A DNA stretch of 64,000 nucleotides from Thunnus maccoyii. Its lineage: Eukaryota; Chordata; Actinopteri; Scombriformes; Scombridae. The notes beneath the pieces are model-generated. The model searched no databases, had not been told where the DNA came from, and saw only the letters and a list, made by a program, of their open reading frames with translations. Below, one piece after another: positions 49,930-64,000 of this stretch (position 1 is the first letter of the stretch; the number at the start of each line of letters is the position of its first letter). The stretch lies in the NCBI RefSeq assembly GCF_910596095.1, contig NC_056537.1:3448574-3512573 (forward strand), in the 5' to 3' direction. Both the position numbers and the translations under genes were made by a program.

Positions 49930-50590
49930 CAACACAACTGTTCTGGTTCACTCTCAGCGTCTCATAGCATTGTTTTTCAGAGATAAAGCTGTCAAAAGCC
50001 GCTGTACACTACCTGCTCAGCACCAAACAGCAAACAGACACAGTTAGCTGTAGACTAGCTGGTGAACATAGTGGAGCATTTAGCAGCTAAAGAGCCAGAT
50101 ATTTCCCTCAGGAGTTGGTGGAGAACAAAAACAGAACTAAAAGAGAGTGAATATTGGACTTATATTCACCAGGTGGACAGAAACACGACTCTACATGAAT
50201 CATAATGTTGCTCCGTAACTGCTGGATGTGGAAATAAGCAACTGTTTGCTAACATGTTGGCCACAAGTACTTTATAAGCTGATAATATGACAGAAGTAGT
50301 TTTTACAGACTATTCTGCTGAAAACAAGTGGACAAAAAACTTAATTTCAAGCAGCTTTAACCAGATTGAAACTATAAAGGATCAAGAATAGAACCCTGAG
50401 GAACCTCACATGTGATTATTGACATTATCAATGGGAGGATCATGTTGCTCCGTAACTGCTGGATGTGGAAATAAACAACTGTTTGCTAACAAGTTCAACA
50501 CATCAACTTAAAAGCTGATGATGTGTCAGAGTTGTGTTCACTACTTGTTTCTGCTGAAAACCAGTCGATAAAACATCAGTTAATGCAGGT
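49930..50590 (-). repeat. Dispersed repeat, family E, inverted copy with partial duplication
   Basis: Reverse complement of 33085-33500. The phrase ATGTTGCTCCGTAACTGCTG occurs twice (about 50206 and 50442), showing an internal duplication. Confidence 0.7.
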
Positions 50591-51543
50591 TTACATTTCA
50601 GACTTTTTAAGACCTTTTCAGGCCTTTTGAGGAAACTAACTTCTGTGCTTTTTAAGACTTTTTAAGACCTGCAGATGCAAAACAGTCTCACTGCTTCTGT
50701 GTTTAATTGTCACACAAACAATAAATGTGGCAGAAAAACAAGTTTGGTCCACAAACCAGAAGCTGTTTACACACTTTACATACACATGTTCAACTGAAGA
50801 AGAAAAGATCCAGAGTCACAATGTCTGAAAAGGCAAACAGTATTTATAGATTCATAGAAAAACATGGCAGTTTAGCTTGTATAAACCCTGGTTGTAAGAC
50901 TTTTCTGTCCAGTAAACTGGACTTTTTAAAATGTTTTTTCTCTTTTAATTTGTGAACCTGAGAATCATGATGATCACGGTTGATGTAGTTTAATGTCACA
51001 TAAACTCACATGTGCTTTTAATTCAAACAGTTAATCAATCAATCAGAAATACTGAATGTGTGACTCTAAAGTAACAGAACAGAAACAGAAAGATGCCTTT
51101 CCTGGATAAAACGATGATGATAAACGAGTGCTGAAAGCAGAATGTTAATGACTGATGAGCTCTAAAAATGAAGTACAAAAGGATGTAAGAAAACCATCGA
51201 GAAAGAAGTAAAGAGAATAAAGAAGTGAAAGTTGTGAAGATGGAAAGAAAAGAAGAATTAAAGAAAGAAAGATGGAAGGAAGTGAAGAAGGATGGACAAA
51301 AAGAAGGAGACAAAGAGACAAACTGACAGTAAGACAGGTGAAGAGTGTTTTGAACCTCAGAAAAAACAAGTTAAAACATTCACACAGCTTCAGTTTAAAC
51401 ATTCAGAGCCAGTTTTTACACATGTAAAGTTCAAACATTTACAGAAACATGAGAATAAATAATGTGTTTTTTGCTTTTTAAAGGAAGTAACATTAAAGAA
51501 ACAGTGAGTCTAAATGGAAAAACAACATTAACAGCAACATTAC

Positions 51544-51700
51544 CTGAGTGTAACGATGAGAGTTTCTGTCCAGAAGTTTGTTTCCTTTTCTAAAGTTTTA
51601 ATTTTTTATTTAAATCTCATTTCTTCTCCGTTTGTTCAGTCGGCTGTTTAATTTTTGGTTTTCTGTCCTGCTGAGTGTCAGTCGGCCATCTTCAACTCTT
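51544..51700 (-). other. Candidate 5' UTR exon B upstream of the synaptotagmin gene
   Basis: The minus strand reads ACACTCAG|GTAATG (donor 51538-51543). The block lies below a (CA)16 tract and shows no coding potential. It is an alternative leader exon for syt8; the start is not defined. Confidence 0.25.
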
Positions 51701-51743
51701 CAAGTGTGTCTACTTCAACCTGCAGCAGCCACCACACCTGCTG

Positions 51744-51744
<1 letters not shown>

Positions 51745-51776
<32 letters not shown>
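51745..51776. repeat. (CA)16 microsatellite
   Basis: Uninterrupted dinucleotide run upstream of candidate leader exon B. Confidence 0.95.
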
Positions 51777-51778
<2 letters not shown>

Positions 51779-51997
51779 ACAGTTACCTACGTAGTCAGTG
51801 TTCAAACAGAGGTGGAGTCTTTGCTGGTAAAACACCAGTTATTCAAATATGTGTCATCTGACAGAACAACAGCTCCTTCAGTTAAACAGCAGCTGCTAAA
51901 TATAAAGCATCCTACATGTTGTTTTACAGTTTATCACTTAATCCATTCATGTTTGTATCAAAAATGTTGTACATTCATTTCTTTTATGATGTTACAG

Positions 51998-52380
51998 AGC
52001 CTGGGAGGGGCCACAGAGGAAAAAAAGCCTAATTTGTGCTCTCGATTGAATAATTTGAGCTCTTGAATTAATAATTTGTGCTCTTGATTAATAATTCTTG
52101 CTCTTGATATAATCATTTGGACTCTTAATTTCATAATCTGTGCCCTCAATTAATAATTAATGCTCTCGATTTAATAATTCATGCTCTCAATTAATAATTT
52201 GTGCTCTTGATTTAGTTATTTGTTCTCTCAATTTAATAATTACTTAATCTAATTAAGTCCAAGAGATCGACAGTGAGGGGTTACGCAGGACGAAAGAATA
52301 GCGTGAGGGTGAATTTCGTTAAATTGAGAGCATGAATTAGTCATTTTTTTTCTCCGTGGCCCCTGCTGGGCTCCGTATGA
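51998..52380. mobile_element. TIR element with internal ~21-bp AT-rich minisatellite (family F)
   Basis: Ends ACAGAGCCTGGGAGGGGCCA... and TTTTTTTCTCCGTGGCCCC...GGCTCCGTA are diverged inverted repeats. Between them lie about ten units of the form TGCTCTCGATTTAATAATT. A second copy is at 3165-3725. Confidence 0.75.
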
Positions 52381-52429
52381 TGTGACTTTTCTGAAATGTT
52401 TGTTCACTTGGTCCAGTTTTGTCATTTCT

Positions 52430-52570
52430 ACCCGTGGTAGCAGTTTGTTCAGTCCGTCTGGTCCAGACTGAAATATCTCAAAAACTATTGGATGGATTAC
52501 AATTAAATTTTGCACATGCCATTGGAAAGCTTGCCATTTGCTAGTCTGAAGATGTGACTCAGAGCATCTT
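52430..52570 (+). repeat. Dispersed fish repeat ('GAAATATCTCAA' family), copy 1
   Basis: CAGACTGAAATATCTCAAAA and TATTGGATGGATTACAATTA are shared in diverged form with about 60255-60450. Confidence 0.45.
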
Positions 52571-53269
52571 CTGAATCTGGAGTCATGAGTTAAGGGTCAA
52601 GCCTAGGAGAGCATGAGAGCATAAATCAGGAGCTCTCTTCCAATGAGAACTTCTCAAGTCCAGACCGGCTGACTCACCCATCACTACCAGATCCAGACTC
52701 CAGCTCCTCACCCCAGCATATTGGACTCCATTCTCCGTAAGAAGTCACCCCAGAGAGCAAGCAAGTAGTCCTACAAAACCTTCATCAACTTGGTTAAACC
52801 CTGGTGCTTTCATAATTTGTAACTTCAATTGGCAATTCAGAACTAAGCTGTGGTACCATTGATTTGACTCACTGCTTCTCAGGTAACAGTCATCTCATCT
52901 GTTTTTAAGGGTTCTCATACCAACCAAACAACTAACTTGGCATCATGCATTCAAGTCATTCACTAGCCATAGCCTTCCAGTTTCAGTTGTCTTGTGTCTT
53001 GTTTGTAAAATGTTGTAGTATTTAGTACTTGTAGCTGTAGTATTATCTCTATTACCTCTCTTGTGCGGCCAACAAGGACAACTATTTCCCTATTATTATA
53101 CCTACTCTAATATGAGTTATATTACTGGACGAATAATTTCATGTTGGAGTTGTGCACTATAATAATTAATAATTCCCCCATAAAATCATAAAGATATTTG
53201 AATGCACAAATTCCTACATGACTTATGATGATCCTCTGACTTTTCCTCTGGTGCCATTATACAAACATT

Positions 53270-53350
53270 ATACATAATATTTATGTACTTTCACCGTAGT
53301 AGTTGGTACTTTTACTTCAGTAAAGGATGTGAATACTTCTTCCACTGTTG
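53270..53350 (-). repeat. Fragment of the composite 'AAGTA' element
   Basis: TATTTATGTACTTTCACCGT and GAATACTTCTTCCACTGTTG match one end in inverted orientation. Confidence 0.5.
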
Positions 53351-54669
53351 TTCATCATATATCAAAGCTGAGAAAATGAACAGCTTTATTTACTCAAACA
53401 TGAGCTGAAATAACCTCTTGTGTTCTTTTAGTTTCATTTATTTATTTATTTTATGTTTTTACATAATTCAAGTGATATTTTATGTTAACAGTCAGTTTAT
53501 GGAATAATTTTTATAACTTTAAGATTCTGCTCAGTTTACATGTAACAAGGAAATGTTGCTTTTATAAGCTGAACATTGAACTTGGATTATTGTAGTGATT
53601 GTAAATAAGTCACCATAGATGTCAGTAAATGTAAAGTTACACACTGTAGTCTTATTGAACGGATAATGTATTTATTGTTTAAATGGCGTGAGAAGCATAA
53701 ACAGACCAGAGCCAATCACAGTGAAGTAATCAGAGCAGGAAACAGTTTCACAGCAACATCGGCAGCTCGTCTCCAAAACCGAATGTATATTATTTATTAT
53801 ATTGGCCTTTAAACAGCAAATCAGCACTCGCTTACACACCAAGCATGTTTGGTGACGTCACAGCAGGTGTTGGTCTGAAGTTGTCGAAAAGTTTCAAGTT
53901 GTATTGCAGAGAAAGAAGTCGTAGTTCTGTGATGCAGCGGATGTCAGGGAAGAACATTTCTGATAAATTGTGTATTTTGTCTTTACTTTTCAGGATTTTC
54001 AAACTTTCAAATTACTTTATTAAGCTCCAAATTTCGAGTTTGAAAAATTATCTCAACCACAACGACATCTCAGTGAACGATCCTCTCTCAGCTGTCATCA
54101 CATGACCTTTGCATCACGTACAAAGACTTGAAGGCTCCAGAAAAGGTGTTTAAATGGACCTTTGAAACTTTGTCAGTTTCACTGACTGGTCAAATACATT
54201 TTAAATTACGTATTTAAAAAAAAAAAAAAGAAGGTATGACTCACTAAAATCAACAATTTCTCAAAATGCTGCCCCCTGCCATCTTCCTAGCTGGTCAGTC
54301 ATGTTGCATTTCTGACTTTTCCAGTCTCTTTACATTAAATATTCATAATCTCTGGTCCAAACACCTGCTGTGATGTCACAAACTGGGAAGATTTAACCCC
54401 CCACAAAAAGGCCACTTTAACCAGTAAGACTTTGAATGTGTGGAGCCGCAGAAGCTTCGGTCTCCTGCTCTGATTATAAACGTCATGTTTGTTGAATTGT
54501 TTCACACTGTAAAAAAACAAGGAAAAACAAAACACTCCCATCTTTCTTTACAAAGAGAAACCGCAGTCATCCAGCCAAAATAGTATTTATATCTCTATGT
54601 AAATAAGTGCATAATATGCTTCTGTTAACTATGTGGTTGGAAAACAAAAAGACTGATGTGCATTCAGTG

Positions 54670-54707
54670 TTTATTTAGCGCCCAAAACCCTCTTTTAATA
54701 TTTTATT
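54670..54707 (-). terminator. Tandem poly(A) signals of dld
   Basis: Two minus-strand AATAAA hexamers (54702-54707 and 54670-54675) lie about 155-195 nt after the stop codon, giving a short 3' UTR. Confidence 0.65.
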
Positions 54708-54862
54708 GAGAACATTTAAATAACATTAGAACTAAATGCGGTACAGTCTGGGTGAGCGAAGAGGATCCTGGTGGGTTGGATGAAGGTTTTTTTTTTTGAC
54801 GCAGACACACAGCTTCCTGTTTCTCTGTTATATACACTGAAGGTGCGACAGTGGCCGGCAGA

Positions 54863-63016
<8,154 letters not shown>

Positions 63017-63055
63017 CTGTGAGACAAACAAAACACACACAGAGCACAATTACAT

Positions 63056-63475
63056 TAAAGGACGGGTTCACAATTCTTCAAGTCTGTCTTAAAGCAACAG
63101 TCAGGAACCCAAATGAACAGTGAAACCTGTTTTTCTTGCTGTAATCATTCCTCCTGTTCATATTGACCATTAGAAGATCCCTTCATAATGACCTTACAAT
63201 GGAAGTGATGGAGGACAAAATCCACAGTCCTCCTTCTGTGCAAAAAATGTATTTCAAAGTTTATCTGAAGCTAATATGAAGCTTCAGCGTCCAACTGAGT
63301 CAAATCAAGTAGATATCTTTCAACGTTACAGTCTTTTTAGTGTCAAAGTCCCTCTTTTTGTTACTATACTTCCACCTGCAGCTCAACAGGGAAACACTGT
63401 CCGAGGAAACACAAAGAGGGAATTTGATATCCACTTGATATGACTAACTGCTCATATAAGCTTCACATCAACTTT
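63056..63475 (+). mobile_element. Fold-back repeat, family A, copy 3 (left arm complete, right arm missing)
   Basis: Begins AAAGGACGGGTTCACAATTC and contains CTGTAATCATTCCTCCTGTT (left arm) and the shared centre. It lies in the first visible dld intron. Confidence 0.8.
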
Positions 63476-63779
63476 TAAATACATTTGATTGATGAATGAA
63501 ACTAAAATTGGCAGCTAAAACTAGTACTTACACATATACTTCTGTAAGTTTGTACAGTCTTAGATAAAATTCAGTGGCCCAAGTATGAGTTTCAGCTTTA
63601 TTGCCACTGCAAACGTATCTACTACACTTCATCACATTATTTCTTTATGACAGGTGTTAAACAGGTAGATAGTCACACGTATTTATAGCTGTTCTGTGAC
63701 ACTGGAGGATCAATTATATGAGAAAGACCGAAGTGTTGACAACATTTATTCAGGTGTTCCTGCTCTACAGACAGACCAG

Positions 63780-64000
63780 AGCTGCAATGATTAGTCAATT
63801 AATCTAGCAACAGAGAAATACTATTTTCATAATAAAATAAAAATATTTTGGTCATTTTTTTAATTAACAATGTCACAAATTTGCTGGTTGTAGCTTTTTA
63901 AATGAGACAATTTTAAGCTTTTACGTGTCATATATGAAAGTAAACTGCTGATTGGACAAATCTAGACATTTGAAGAAAACAAAACAATTAATTGATTGAT
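63780..64000 (+). repeat. 'ATCGATTAA' repeat, family D, running off the window
   Basis: Starts AGAGCTGCAATGATTAGTCA, and the window ends in AATTAATTGATTGAT. The copy is diverged. Confidence 0.6.

Noticed and set aside
63017..64000. Start-codon exon of dld
   Set aside because: I found no ATG plus donor encoding a plausible mitochondrial leader start on the minus strand here. The interval is filled by family A and D repeats, so the exon must lie beyond the window.

Overview
This is a vertebrate nuclear window, almost certainly from a teleost and probably a percomorph. Genes have short GT-AG exons, the DNA is AT-rich and packed with fish-type dispersed repeats, and the gene order troponin I fast / synaptotagmin 8 recalls the vertebrate TNNI2-SYT8 neighbourhood. 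No prokaryotic or organellar signal is present.

Four protein-coding genes can be reconstructed, all on the minus strand. (1) tnni2, fast skeletal troponin I, is complete: 178 codons in six coding blocks between 4995 and 8617. A predicted non-coding first exon (donor at 11026) sits below a TATA / M-CAT / CCAAT / MEF2 cluster at 11.10-11.24 kb. (2) A 384-residue dual-specificity-phosphatase-like protein (22069-26767) has a Cys signature loop that lacks the catalytic Arg. It has a CpG-rich upstream region and possibly a 3' UTR of up to 5 kb. (3) A synaptotagmin, best matched to syt8 (425 residues, eight coding exons, 34257-43435), has a full set of C2B calcium ligands and a depleted C2A set. (4) dld, dihydrolipoamide dehydrogenase, the E3 subunit of the mitochondrial 2-oxoacid dehydrogenases, has 13 exons in the window (54863-63016). 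Its first exon with the start codon lies beyond the right edge. The genes do not form one pathway: two serve muscle contraction and membrane trafficking, one is probably a pseudophosphatase regulator, and one is housekeeping.

The rest is introns and intergenic DNA colonised by repeats. These include two copies of an inverted-repeat element with 6-bp target duplications, a hAT-type MITE with a perfect 8-bp duplication that carries a tRNA-like promoter, and a broken Tc1/mariner element. There is also a 5'-truncated L1-like LINE, a palindromic fold-back family in several arm-deleted states, a composite element with an internal 45-bp minisatellite, many copies of an 'ATCGATTAA' element, and a 1.2-kb degenerate minisatellite.

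The observations most worth following are the (TG)n tracts that replace the pyrimidine tract at both acceptors of the pseudophosphatase gene, its missing catalytic Arg, the asymmetric calcium sites of the synaptotagmin, and the two elements with 6-bp duplications. An unrecognised 147-codon open frame in tnni2 intron 1 is also noted.
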